A stretch of 64,000 bases of DNA from Symsagittifera roscoffensis (taxonomy: Eukaryota; Xenacoelomorpha; Acoela; Convolutidae). Below, in pieces: positions 1-9,422 of the stretch. The number at the start of each line of letters is the position of its first letter. The stretch's first letter is position 1. Position numbers and translations under genes: made by a program. The notes below the pieces were generated by a model. The model did not search any database. It saw only the letters and a list, made by a program, of their open reading frames with translations, and had not been told where the DNA came from. The stretch is taken from positions 83,683,574 through 83,747,573 of the forward strand of contig NC_087063.1 in NCBI RefSeq assembly GCF_963678635.1, given 5' to 3'.

Positions 1-1
1 T

Positions 2-2461
2 CAAAATATACAAAAAGAACAACCCAAAGAAAAAATTTGGACAATACCATTTCTCTTAGAAAGCCCAAGAAATAAAGAATTTCAACCACCAGACCTTGAA
101 ATAGATTTTTTAATTGATTCAGGAGCAGAATCAAACATAATAAACATCCCCACATGGAATGAAATAAAAACTTTACACCCAAAGTTAATACCTCTTGAAA
201 CCTCCAGTAAGTTAGCAACAGCACAAGGATCAACATTGATAAACTACGGAAAAATCCAATTATTTCTTCTCCCCACAAGAACAATGGAGCAAAGCAAAAT
301 TTTAAATAAGCCATTTAAACAAATATTCCATATCACTGACATTAAATATAATATCATTGGAATACCATTTATTTCGAAGTATATACCAACAATTAACATA
401 CTAAATAGCAAAATATTAATCAAAGATAAATATACAAAAACAAAAGAAACATCCTTAACATTTTTTCAAAGATTAAATAAACAACCACCATTCTTTTCAA
501 AATTCTACCCGATATTTAACAAACAAAGAAAACACCTAAAACCACTATCAGGAAATATCTATAATTTTTCAATCAAACAAGTTCACCAATATAATAAAGA
601 ACAAAACAAACAAAAATTTTATATGTCAGAATTTGAATTCAAACCTATTCATAAATTTTTCAAAATCACAATCTCATCCATAAAATATTTGAAAAATTCG
701 AATTCCGATATCATTTCCTTACATGTATATAACAACACACCTTACCAAGTAACATTACCTTTAGGACTTTTAGGATACTGCGAAACCAACGCTACAATAT
801 CACCAATACACGAAAAAGCCTATCGCGTAAATAATATACTCCAATTACTAGATATTTGCCAATCTACAATTCTTAATGAAGAATTATCTATAAATAATAT
901 AATAAGTAACGAAAACAGAAATACGGATTATTTCACAAAAACTCCATATTTCAAACCTACATTCAACATAAGTAACTACACAGAGGACCAACAGAAATTT
1001 TTAACAATGTTTAATTTCCAACATTCACAAATAACACAAGACGAATTCGAAAAATTAGCCAAACAGCTCATTAAATATTCATCAGTCTATGCAACATCAA
1101 AATTCGATGTTGGCAAAATCAGTTCATCACTACATCTCCCGTTAAAACCAGACGCAGTTTTCAAAAAACAGAGAGCAAGTAAAGTACCAATTCACTTACA
1201 TGATAAAGTGAACAGATTACTCGATATTTTAGAACAATACAACATTATATCACCAGTAAACAAAGAAGAACAACCAAAAGGCAACACATTCATCAACCCT
1301 GTTATCATTCTAGCTAAAGGAGAATCATTAAAAATCGTTCTCGACGCTAGATACCTCAATTCACTCATAGATGAATCAAAATGTAATTGGCCCATTGAAC
1401 CAATACAAGTTATTTTAACAAAAATAAACGGCAAATACTTTACAACCGCCGATATGAATAGTGCATACAATCAAATGCCACTAGATGAACAATCACGACG
1501 TTTAACACAATTTGTTATCGGAAACCAACAATATGAATTCAACCGCTTATTCTATGGAATATCCATAGGACCAGCAGCATTTTCAGCTTTTATGAGCAAA
1601 ATTTTTAGACCACTAATACTCAAGAAAAACGCAATCACCTATTTAGACGATGTTTTTATGCAATCACAAACAAAAGACGAGATGTTCAATGTTTTAGAAA
1701 AATATCACCAAATCCTTCAGAACGAAAATCTGAAGGCCGCCCCCGATAAATCACACTTCTTTTTGACAAGAGTTAAATTCTTAGGACATAATATAGAAAG
1801 AAAAACAATCACTCCATTGAAATCACGCATTGACGCTATTCAAAAACTTCAACCACCAACAAATAAAAAGAAAATCCAAGAATTTCTTGGAATGTTAAAC
1901 TTTTTAAGTAAATATGTTTATAAAATGCAATTATATCTACGACCATTTTATAACATCCTTAGACAACAAAATAATTTTGAATGGAACACAGAACATCAAA
2001 CACGATTTGAAGAAATAAAGAAACTTTTAACTGAACAAATTTCAAACACAATTCCAGACTCAAATCAACCATTTTATGCAATGTGCGATGCTTCGAACTT
2101 TGGCATCGGTGCAGCACTATTACAATCACATAATGGTACAAATAAAATGAACCTCATATCAGCAAATTCTCGACTATTCACTCAAGCAGAGCTACGACTC
2201 TCAACTCTAATGAGAGAATGCACAGCCATAATATATACACTGACAGAATATGAATTTCTGATACTTGGATCAAAACATCCAACAGTTCTATTCACAGACC
2301 ATAAACCAATCATTTTTCTTTTTACACAAAAGTCTAATCCAAACCACCGAGTTTACAGATTTCAACTAATTCTAATGAAATTTCCAAACTTACATATAGT
2401 TTGGACTGCAGGCAAAAAATCTTGCATTACCAGACACCTTAAGTCGAAATACACCACCTGA
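2..2461 (+). CDS. pol: Ty3/gypsy Pol, protease-RT-RNase H part (5' truncated by window edge)
   Basis: The frame is open from the first bases, so Gag and the protease start lie outside the window. A retropepsin active site (LIDSGAE, Asp-Ser-Gly at nt 116-124) is followed by the reverse transcriptase palm with catalytic YLDD at nt 1640-1651. Then comes an RNase H with CDAS near nt 2088 and a TDHKP motif near 2297. The order PR-RT-RNase H is that of Ty3/gypsy (Metaviridae) Pol, which copies element RNA into DNA in cytoplasmic particles. The frame ends at 2461 in an out-of-frame tail: the coding potential moves to the +1 frame at a run of six A (2414-2419) just after the RNase H. One extra base, real or a sequencing error, explains this. 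Domain calls are certain; the functional state of this copy is not. Confidence 0.93.
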   Translation, partial: QNIQKEQPKEKIWTIPFLLESPRNKEFQPPDLEIDFLIDSGAESNIINIPTWNEIKTLHPKLIPLETSSKLATAQGSTLINYGKIQLFLLPTRTMEQSKILNKPFKQIFHITDIKYNIIGIPFISKYIPTINILNSKILIKDKYTKTKETSLTFFQRLNKQPPFFSKFYPIFNKQRKHLKPLSGNIYNFSIKQVHQYNKEQNKQKFYMSEFEFKPIHKFFKITISSIKYLKNSNSDIISLHVYNNTPYQVTLPLGLLGYCETNATISPIHEKAYRVNNILQLLDICQSTILNEELSINNIISNENRNTDYFTKTPYFKPTFNISNYTEDQQKFLTMFNFQHSQITQDEFEKLAKQLIKYSSVYATSKFDVGKISSSLHLPLKPDAVFKKQRASKVPIHLHDKVNRLLDILEQYNIISPVNKEEQPKGNTFINPVIILAKGESLKIVLDARYLNSLIDESKCNWPIEPIQVILTKINGKYFTTADMNSAYNQMPLDEQSRRLTQFVIGNQQYEFNRLFYGISIGPAAFSAFMSKIFRPLILKKNAITYLDDVFMQSQTKDEMFNVLEKYHQILQNENLKAAPDKSHFFLTRVKFLGHNIERKTITPLKSRIDAIQKLQPPTNKKKIQEFLGMLNFLSKYVYKMQLYLRPFYNILRQQNNFEWNTEHQTRFEEIKKLLTEQISNTIPDSNQPFYAMCDASNFGIGAALLQSHNGTNKMNLISANSRLFTQAELRLSTLMRECTAIIYTLTEYEFLILGSKHPTVLFTDHKPIIFLFTQKSNPNHRVYRFQLILMKFPNLHIVWTAGKKSCITRHLKSKYTT

Positions 2462-3287
2462 ATTACTTACACGAAAAACAACAGTTGAAATACCCAAAAA
2501 CATAAAATTCTACCTTGCAGAAAACGAAACATCACCCCGATTGGAATGCAAATATGCAGTAAAAACTGATATTGAACAATCACAAATAAATAATTTACAA
2601 CATTTCCCACTTTATTTAGATTGTCAAAATAATCATTATGAAGTTGATCTACTTGGAACATCAACTTTCAAACCAATCCCATATTCTCAATGGATCAAAA
2701 ATAACACCCAACAAAAACGAACAAAACAACATCCGCCTAAAAAAGACTATTTTCCACTAATTGAAAAAGAAGATTTAACTGATAAAATAAATTTATCAGG
2801 ACCACAAACAAATGATTCAAAATACACAATAAATCAAGTTTTTGACCTTCACGACCCACTTGACACAATACCCTTATCTAAATTAGAAATCGAAAACATT
2901 TTTCTCCCCCCAACAGAAACAATTACAATTTCAACACTGAAACAATATCAAAACCTTGACCCAGTAATTCGACAACTGAAATCATGGCACAAATATAAAA
3001 CTAAACCTATCAAAGCAGATTCAACCATTCTAGGAAACAAAACACTCCTCCGATACTTTCGCAAATTTAACAACACAACAATTAACGAAAATACAGACCT
3101 TTTAGAGTATAACCTGAATGAATCTACAGTTCCATGTCTCCCTTTAAGTATGATTCTTATAGCTTTTAATATTTCACATATACAAAATATTAAAGGACAC
3201 TCTGGATCAGAAAAAAACATATTCAAATTTTATACAAAATTTTTACTTCCCAAATGCACCAATTTGGATAAAAGTACTATGCAATGA
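2421..3287 (+). pseudogene. Pol continuation: RNase H-integrase linker and start of integrase zinc finger
   Basis: This frame takes over from the upstream pol frame at the A-run 2414-2419 and opens with the LPDTLSR-like segment that normally closes gypsy RNase H. It covers the linker and the first half of the integrase HHCC finger (the two His, in NISH and KGHSG near 3165-3205). It then runs off frame after a run of five T (3240-3244) and stops at 3287. The two Cys of the finger lie in the next frame. It is therefore the middle piece of one broken polyprotein and not a separate gene. Confidence 0.85.
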
Positions 3288-4656
3288 TTGTATAGTATGT
3301 CAACTAAATAAACCTTACCCAAATCAAAAACAAATAGCACAAAAACAAGATTTTAAAGGACAAAGTTTGTACTTTAACCATCGTATCTCATTTGATACTA
3401 AGGGACCAATTTCACCCTCATCAGAAGGAAACTCCTACATTATGGTAATTGTTGACGCATTTACACATTATGTAGCACTTAACCCAGTACCACATTGTAA
3501 CGCTTATTACGCTTACACAACACTCTATGAACACTGGATAGCAAAATTCGGACTACCAGAAATTTTAGTTACAGACAACGGTACAGAATTCATAAATAAT
3601 GAAATTATCACACTATGTCATTTATATAACATTAAACACAAACCACGTACATCTCATGCACCTTGGACAAACGGCTTAGTCGAAGGTATGAACCGTTCAT
3701 TACAAGAATATCTTAGATGTATCATCAACGGAAATGATACAAAATATACCGAATGGTCAGCAGATGTAAAATTATTTCCCTTAGCATATAATTCACAAAT
3801 AACGACAACTTTAGGAATGTCACCATACGAAATGGTTTTTAACCAAAAGCCACGCAAACCAATAATGTTTACAGCAAATTCTCATAAAAACGCACAAGGT
3901 TATTGTCAACCAAATAAAGACTCAATTTGTTATAACCTACCTTTACATACACATGATGAAGATCATTTTCATCACCCACAAATTCTTAAACTAGCCTCCG
4001 GTACACACACCGAATGGATTCTAAATAGAGATAAAAAACACAATGAAATTTATCAAAAAATAACAAAAAAGTTATTACAAAGACAAAACATCAATGAACA
4101 AATCAATTCACGTTTTACACCAGCCTCCGATTTAAAAATTGGAACATTTGTTTTAATACCTAATTTTAATACTCAAAAAGGAATTTCTAAAAAATTACAA
4201 CCCCTTCGAAAAGGACCATACCAAATAATTGCAAAACCCACTGATGTCACATATAAAATTACCGACTCAAACACAAAAGAAATCGTTCAACATCGAAACA
4301 ACCTATTACCTTATTACCCAAAAGAATACGCACTCCGCGAATTAACTCAATTATATTCTTTCACAGGATTAAAAATCATTCAAAATGAACCACATCTGAA
4401 AAACACAGAACAAAATGATAACCCCACCGAAAATCAAAACACAAAACCAACCGCCACCAAAAACAATACACAAAACCATAAAGAATCTACAAAACAAAGA
4501 AAAAATAGAAAAATGACAGAACAAATAATACCCCAAGAAGAAATAGACAAATCTGAACATAGAAAGACAACAAGACTCCGAAATCAACCACGTAAAAACT
4601 ACAAAATGTTCATCCCCCAATCTAAAATATTAAAGAAAGTAGAATTTAAAAAGTAA
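3244..4656 (+). CDS. Ty3/gypsy integrase part of Pol
   Basis: Retroviral-type integrase, which joins the cDNA to host DNA. The frame opens after the T-run at 3240-3244 with the Cys pair of the HHCC finger (CNDCIVC). The catalytic core follows, with Asp in FDTKGP, Asp in TDNGTEF and Glu in GLVEGMN (a DDE triad). Further on is a GPY/F-like module (LRKGPY, near nt 4208-4225), then a low-complexity Lys/Asn/Gln/Thr-rich C-terminus ending at 4656. The first in-frame start-like codon is at 3367, but the protein is expected to be made as part of Gag-Pol. No chromodomain is visible. All three catalytic residues are kept. Confidence 0.9.
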   Translation, partial: YFPNAPIWIKVLCNDCIVCQLNKPYPNQKQIAQKQDFKGQSLYFNHRISFDTKGPISPSSEGNSYIMVIVDAFTHYVALNPVPHCNAYYAYTTLYEHWIAKFGLPEILVTDNGTEFINNEIITLCHLYNIKHKPRTSHAPWTNGLVEGMNRSLQEYLRCIINGNDTKYTEWSADVKLFPLAYNSQITTTLGMSPYEMVFNQKPRKPIMFTANSHKNAQGYCQPNKDSICYNLPLHTHDEDHFHHPQILKLASGTHTEWILNRDKKHNEIYQKITKKLLQRQNINEQINSRFTPASDLKIGTFVLIPNFNTQKGISKKLQPLRKGPYQIIAKPTDVTYKITDSNTKEIVQHRNNLLPYYPKEYALRELTQLYSFTGLKIIQNEPHLKNTEQNDNPTENQNTKPTATKNNTQNHKESTKQRKNRKMTEQIIPQEEIDKSEHRKTTRLRNQPRKNYKMFIPQSKILKKVEFKK

Positions 4657-5483
4657 TTTTAAGATTTCATACTTCACAATCTTGAAACCTCCGTAACATT
4701 TTTCATTTCAATTTTTCAAAATAACATGCTCACAAGTACGCAATAATTCTAGTTCAAAATAGACCAATAGGATTCATCCAATCCGCCACTTTCTCTAACT
4801 CAAACTAAGATCAATTAGACGAATAATCTAGAACTCCAGGCACATCTCTAACTATAACTTTACAACCTCCAGGTCAAAAATAAGCAAATCACTCCAACTT
4901 GACAGCTAAAATAAATATCACCATAATACCGTACCCCTCCCTTATCTAATAACCCAAAGATCAACAATATTTCCCCAACTCAGACCACGAATACCCCCAA
5001 AACAAATTTGATAACTTAGCCTAAAGTAACAAAATGAAGATTTTAATTAGCCTAAAGTATAAAAATCTCACCATACCCCGGATCATTTGACAAACAAAAA
5101 TAAAGAAAAAGACGACCTCCCAGTCACCATGAAAATTGCCCCCAACAAATTTTTACAAAACTCAACCCACTTGTCAAAAAACTAATAAATAATCCGACCA
5201 CACTAGAAAATCGCCTCAAACAGCAAAAAATATTCGACCAAGAGACCATTTCTTAAATGCTCTTCTCTCAAACAGTTGCTCAAATACTTATAAATTTTAA
5301 ACATTTTTTTTCAATACTTGAAGCCTTTATAATATTTCTTTTTGATATACTTGAATCTTTTCTAATAATCCTAATCATTTTTTGTAACATTTTTTAAATT
5401 TTCTACACTATTCTCGAACTATTCCTCCAACTTTCCAAAACCCTTGAATATATCCACAGGTACGATTTTAACAACTTGTCTAA
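4657..5483 (+). other. Non-coding spacer between pol and the envelope-side ORFs
   Basis: AT-rich, without a long open frame on either strand. In errantivirus-like elements this is where a subgenomic envelope mRNA receives its 3' splice site. A plausible acceptor (tatccacag) lies at about 5452-5460, 24 bases before the ATG at 5484. No repeat is recognised here. Confidence 0.5.
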
Positions 5484-5753
5484 ATGATACGAACAATTTT
5501 CAGTAGAACCGATATTTTTTTATTGTTTGTAATTTTCATAACATTTTTATCATCCCTCATTTTGACCATCTGTAAATGTATAAAGAAAGCAATCCTCACA
5601 TTTGCCCTAGCAACAGTCCTTCTAATTCTTTTTTTTTGGAAGAATATTATAATAAACACAAAATTTCTCACTAAAGTAATAATTCAAAAAACCATCAAAA
5701 ATTGCTACCCAACAGTCACAGCATCAGTCTTCACCGACATCATCCCAAGATAA
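5484..5753 (+). CDS. Small hydrophobic ORF of the gypsy element, function unknown
   Basis: The 89-residue frame from ATG 5484 has two strongly hydrophobic stretches (about residues 11-29 and 37-51) split by a short Cys/Lys segment, as in a small two-pass membrane protein or a signal-anchor. Its last 70 bases overlap, one frame out, the Pro/Ser/Gln-rich frame that starts at 5683. A third single-base homopolymer insertion in the A-runs around 5685-5700 could have split one membrane-anchored protein in two, as in pol. I do not recognise a family. It could also be a chance frame in AT-rich DNA. Confidence 0.4.
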   Translation: MIRTIFSRTDIFLLFVIFITFLSSLILTICKCIKKAILTFALATVLLILFFWKNIIINTKFLTKVIIQKTIKNCYPTVTASVFTDIIPR

Positions 5754-6816
5754 CCAAACACCACCTTCAACTACTCAAAATCCTCAAACGTCTACACGAA
5801 TTTCTTTTCAAGACAATCCATACACTTTTGAAGAACGACATACTCGTTTATCAGAACCACTAGAACCAGTCCAACGACAAGCACCTTTAAGCGAACCAAC
5901 ATATAACCTATACCCAACACTACCACAACAACTAAGTAGAATAAGAAATTCTAGTCAAAGCCAAAATACAGTCGAAATAAATAGACAAATTATACATCCT
6001 CGACGAAACAGAAATCTTCAAACTCCCCGAGTTCATTTTGATATACCTCAATCCCCATCACAAAACACTCCAGAAAACCCCATTGGTATATTACCAGAAA
6101 CCCCTACGCTTCTTTCACAACGTAGCACATCAAGCCTACCATCAGATTACTTAGGTTCAACACCAACATCTGAGCAAATACGTGAAAATCCCTTTAACCC
6201 CCCAAACCAGGCATCGCGACTACCATATTGGACTACACATTCATTTACACAAGGTGAACCAAATTTAGTCAATGACCCCATAGATATTTCTACGGATACA
6301 ACAACATCCTCATCACTACCAGAAACATTATCACTACCATCAACACCATCAATAAGCCAGTTTTCACCACCACCCTTTAACTTAAACTTTCCAAATAATC
6401 TCGACGCCAGATATCGAGAACAATCATCAATAAATATTCCTTTAAGACTAGATTGGAATACATTCACAGCACCTCCACCACTATTTGGACAACATCAAGA
6501 AAGTAACCGCCTTCATAACTGGGCACTTAATAGATTACAATATCGCCAAGATATTCACAACGATATCCGTGATCACAATATTCAAATACTCCAACAAAAC
6601 AGTTTACAATTAAAGTTTGAAATCACAGTTAAGTTAAATAATATTACCCAACATCCCTACCCATTAAATCCACCTAACATAACAGCTCAATCACTACCAC
6701 CACCGTTTATAACTACTGAAGTAATATACAAATACGACAGATATACCAAAAACACAATTGGCTACATTACATTTTATAATCCATACTCAGGATTATCATA
6801 CACATGTATATTCTAA
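5683..6816 (+). CDS. Pro/Ser/Gln-rich open frame upstream of the envelope gene, no ATG
   Basis: About 377 codons are open from after the stop at 5680 to the TAA at 6814-6816, with no early ATG. The first two thirds are low-complexity (Ser, Pro, Gln, Asn, Thr) and look disordered. The last ~120 residues are more ordered, with tryptophans and a hydrophobic C-terminus. The frame ends 13 bases inside the envelope gene (ATG 6804). A YPTL tetrapeptide at nt 5911-5922 fits the ALIX-binding YPxL late motif of retroviral structural proteins, but four residues can occur by chance. Expression would need splicing onto an upstream start, or repair of a frameshift with the ORF at 5484. Family unknown. Confidence 0.55.
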   Translation, partial: FKKPSKIATQQSQHQSSPTSSQDNQTPPSTTQNPQTSTRISFQDNPYTFEERHTRLSEPLEPVQRQAPLSEPTYNLYPTLPQQLSRIRNSSQSQNTVEINRQIIHPRRNRNLQTPRVHFDIPQSPSQNTPENPIGILPETPTLLSQRSTSSLPSDYLGSTPTSEQIRENPFNPPNQASRLPYWTTHSFTQGEPNLVNDPIDISTDTTTSSSLPETLSLPSTPSISQFSPPPFNLNFPNNLDARYREQSSINIPLRLDWNTFTAPPPLFGQHQESNRLHNWALNRLQYRQDIHNDIRDHNIQILQQNSLQLKFEITVKLNNITQHPYPLNPPNITAQSLPPPFITTEVIYKYDRYTKNTIGYITFYNPYSGLSYTCIF

Positions 6817-9422
6817 AATTATTAATTTTTCTCCAACTCCCTTTTCTAGTAATCTCAAATCAAAACATAAACCCTTCTCCTCGTACAGGACCACAAGATT
6901 TACTAGTAACACATTACGATTGTGAAGAAAATGAACAAAAAACACTACATAAATATGCAATAAATCAAGTATCACAATGTGAAACAGAACCACAAGCTAT
7001 AGAAACCACAGATGTAATAGCAACACTCTATTCAAAAGCCCGAGCAACAACAGTTACAGGTTATAAATTCACAGCAACATTTTCCGAAAAGAAAGTACAT
7101 TGTTCACAAGTCTCGAATGGAAACAAAAACCGACTTGACCATGAATCATTCTATCAAAGTAATATAGAACGTCTTTTACATCTCAATCCCGACGATTGTA
7201 AAAATGAATTACTAAGACTAAACATCACACAAAATAAAAACTCCCAAAGAAAATTAGTTAATTTTCAAGTTTTTTCAGACTCTGTACATCAATCACAACT
7301 TGAAAGACGCCAAGGACATATAAAACTAGACGAAAAATACCCGTATAACGGCGCACACGGACGATTAACCTATGACCTACACGATAAGTATTGGATACCA
7401 CACATTGGTATAAATGACCCATCAAACTGCAAAGCAGACACAAAAAATAAAGGATACCAAGAAATAATGTTTTTCGATTGGAAAATACAACTCGAAAAAA
7501 TACAACTAACACGAGATTTATCAGATAATACAATGATCTATCAAGGAATCCGATTACCTTGTAAAAATGATCAAGGTTATTGCGACCCTACAACGAGAAC
7601 ACAAGCAACAATTGTTTGGTTCCCCGAAGATACATGTACAACATTTCAAGTAGCAAAAATACACGCTCGTATGATAAAATTTCACGAAAAATATTTTATA
7701 CAATCAATTCCATATGAACAAGTCCATCCATCACGAAAACTAAGTTCTAATTTTAGAAACATAGACAATATAGAAAACAAATTGACACGTTTTCAAATAT
7801 ATCAAGAAACAGAACTTGCATGTAAATACAGGAATCCACTTCACAGAACACAATACTCTGAAATATTAGTTGAATACGAAAAAGGATTCGACATGACCAC
7901 TGAAAAAATAAAAATCGACCCATATGCCACAGGTCATCCTTTAAACGAAGGAACATCCTATATACCAGTTAATTTTCAAAAAAGCAACGGACAACCTGGT
8001 GGACATCTAAAACCTCAGGACACCAGAAGCACACGCTTACAAGAATTATCACTAATGAACACTACATATTTCGGTAATATCCACTATGATATTCATTTAG
8101 ATATGAAACTAGATTATACAATTAGCCGAATTTTTCAAGAAATGTCACTCTCCGAATTAGAAACACTACACCAATTATGCGAATTAGAACGAACACAAAT
8201 ATTACAATCACTTGCACTAGCAGTATTAAAAATACCCTATGCAGGATACTTATTATCTGGAAATAGATCAAATTTTTTAGACTATGAAGGAAACATCTTA
8301 TGGTTTTATACTTGTACTAAAAAAGTATCACCACTATACGTTTTTGAAGATAAACGATGTTATAAAAGAATCCCTATCCTTTATAAGAATAAAGTACATT
8401 TCGTGGATACACTTTCACGAAGAACCTATTTCTGGGATACCGCAGTCCCATGTGGATCAGAAAACAGCCACAATGTAGTACAACTAAACCCTGATGAAAA
8501 TAAATATTATCTTCTCACACCATATCCCACATTAATGCAATCACTCAAAAAATTTTCACCAGAAAGCATTCGCGCTATTGCTCGAAACCCAAATATAGAC
8601 TTACAATCAATAGGAATCTATTCAAAATCAGATATTCAACATCACATTAGAACACAACAATTCCAAGAATTATTAACACAAATGGACACTATACAAAGAC
8701 AATCAATAGACCAAAATTTACGCAAACTTGCAGAAACCGCAGGATTTGCCGATATCTACACGCAAGACTATAGCGGATATTTTAAGGACATTAAAGATTA
8801 CATATATCTAAACGGTGAAAAATACCGTCCCCAAGATATATCACCAATTAACATTTTTAGCTTTGTTACACTCAAAAATGAGATCCTCGATTTTCTAGGA
8901 TGGCCCTACTACATCTTAGAAAAATTGACTATTTTATACGCAATGTTTAACTTTATTGGATTTCTTTTCTCACTTTTAAAAGGAATCTACAACACATGTG
9001 CTATACACACACAAGTAAACAGACAAGCAAGTGTAGCACGCATACTATTTGCAGGATTTTTTGGAATCTTTTCTACATCTATAAACAAAATTCTTTTAGA
9101 CGCACAAATAAAAGAATATAACACAAAAATAACAACACGACAAAATACATACGACGAAGAACATAACAATGTAGACATAACGCCAACGGCACCACAATTA
9201 CCAGCCCTACCAAATAACCATCCACTATCCCTAGTCCCACGAAATTTTCGAAACTTAGCCATCACACATAATCCAAATTTTCGACTCACCACATCACAAA
9301 GTCCCATTCAATATATAATGACACACCAGTCACAAGAAGATAATACTTATGAACAAATTATTGAACAACCCCATACCACCGCTTTTCAGTCTCAAAATAA
9401 TCATTTTTTTAGCCCACGATGA
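6804..9422 (+). CDS. env: Envelope glycoprotein of chuvirus-like (negative-strand RNA virus) type in a gypsy element
   Basis: Intact 872-codon ORF. Residues 1-20 form a signal peptide (hydrophobic LLIFLQLPFLVIS). A Cys-rich ectodomain follows. One dominant transmembrane segment lies at about residues 705-732 and a second hydrophobic patch near 746-761. The tail is ~110-140 residues long and carries a PTAP motif at 794-797 (nt 9183-9194). The N-terminal YDC (residues 38-40), the following 'QC' region, and the central CELER...LSGN...C...CY...P...F.D...R...PC pattern match my memory of glycoproteins of chuviruses and related arthropod viruses. They do not match the baculovirus F-like envelopes of classical errantiviruses. 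The protein would mediate binding and membrane fusion. The start overlaps the preceding frame; the stop overlaps the next ORF by four bases. Confidence 0.8.
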   Translation: MYILKLLIFLQLPFLVISNQNINPSPRTGPQDLLVTHYDCEENEQKTLHKYAINQVSQCETEPQAIETTDVIATLYSKARATTVTGYKFTATFSEKKVHCSQVSNGNKNRLDHESFYQSNIERLLHLNPDDCKNELLRLNITQNKNSQRKLVNFQVFSDSVHQSQLERRQGHIKLDEKYPYNGAHGRLTYDLHDKYWIPHIGINDPSNCKADTKNKGYQEIMFFDWKIQLEKIQLTRDLSDNTMIYQGIRLPCKNDQGYCDPTTRTQATIVWFPEDTCTTFQVAKIHARMIKFHEKYFIQSIPYEQVHPSRKLSSNFRNIDNIENKLTRFQIYQETELACKYRNPLHRTQYSEILVEYEKGFDMTTEKIKIDPYATGHPLNEGTSYIPVNFQKSNGQPGGHLKPQDTRSTRLQELSLMNTTYFGNIHYDIHLDMKLDYTISRIFQEMSLSELETLHQLCELERTQILQSLALAVLKIPYAGYLLSGNRSNFLDYEGNILWFYTCTKKVSPLYVFEDKRCYKRIPILYKNKVHFVDTLSRRTYFWDTAVPCGSENSHNVVQLNPDENKYYLLTPYPTLMQSLKKFSPESIRAIARNPNIDLQSIGIYSKSDIQHHIRTQQFQELLTQMDTIQRQSIDQNLRKLAETAGFADIYTQDYSGYFKDIKDYIYLNGEKYRPQDISPINIFSFVTLKNEILDFLGWPYYILEKLTILYAMFNFIGFLFSLLKGIYNTCAIHTQVNRQASVARILFAGFFGIFSTSINKILLDAQIKEYNTKITTRQNTYDEEHNNVDITPTAPQLPALPNNHPLSLVPRNFRNLAITHNPNFRLTTSQSPIQYIMTHQSQEDNTYEQIIEQPHTTAFQSQNNHFFSPR

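Noticed and set aside
2411-2425. Programmed ribosomal frameshift at the A-run in pol
   Set aside because: The shift lies inside a single conserved domain border, goes +1, and is matched by a second shift in a T-run within the integrase finger. Random homopolymer indels or sequencing errors explain both better.
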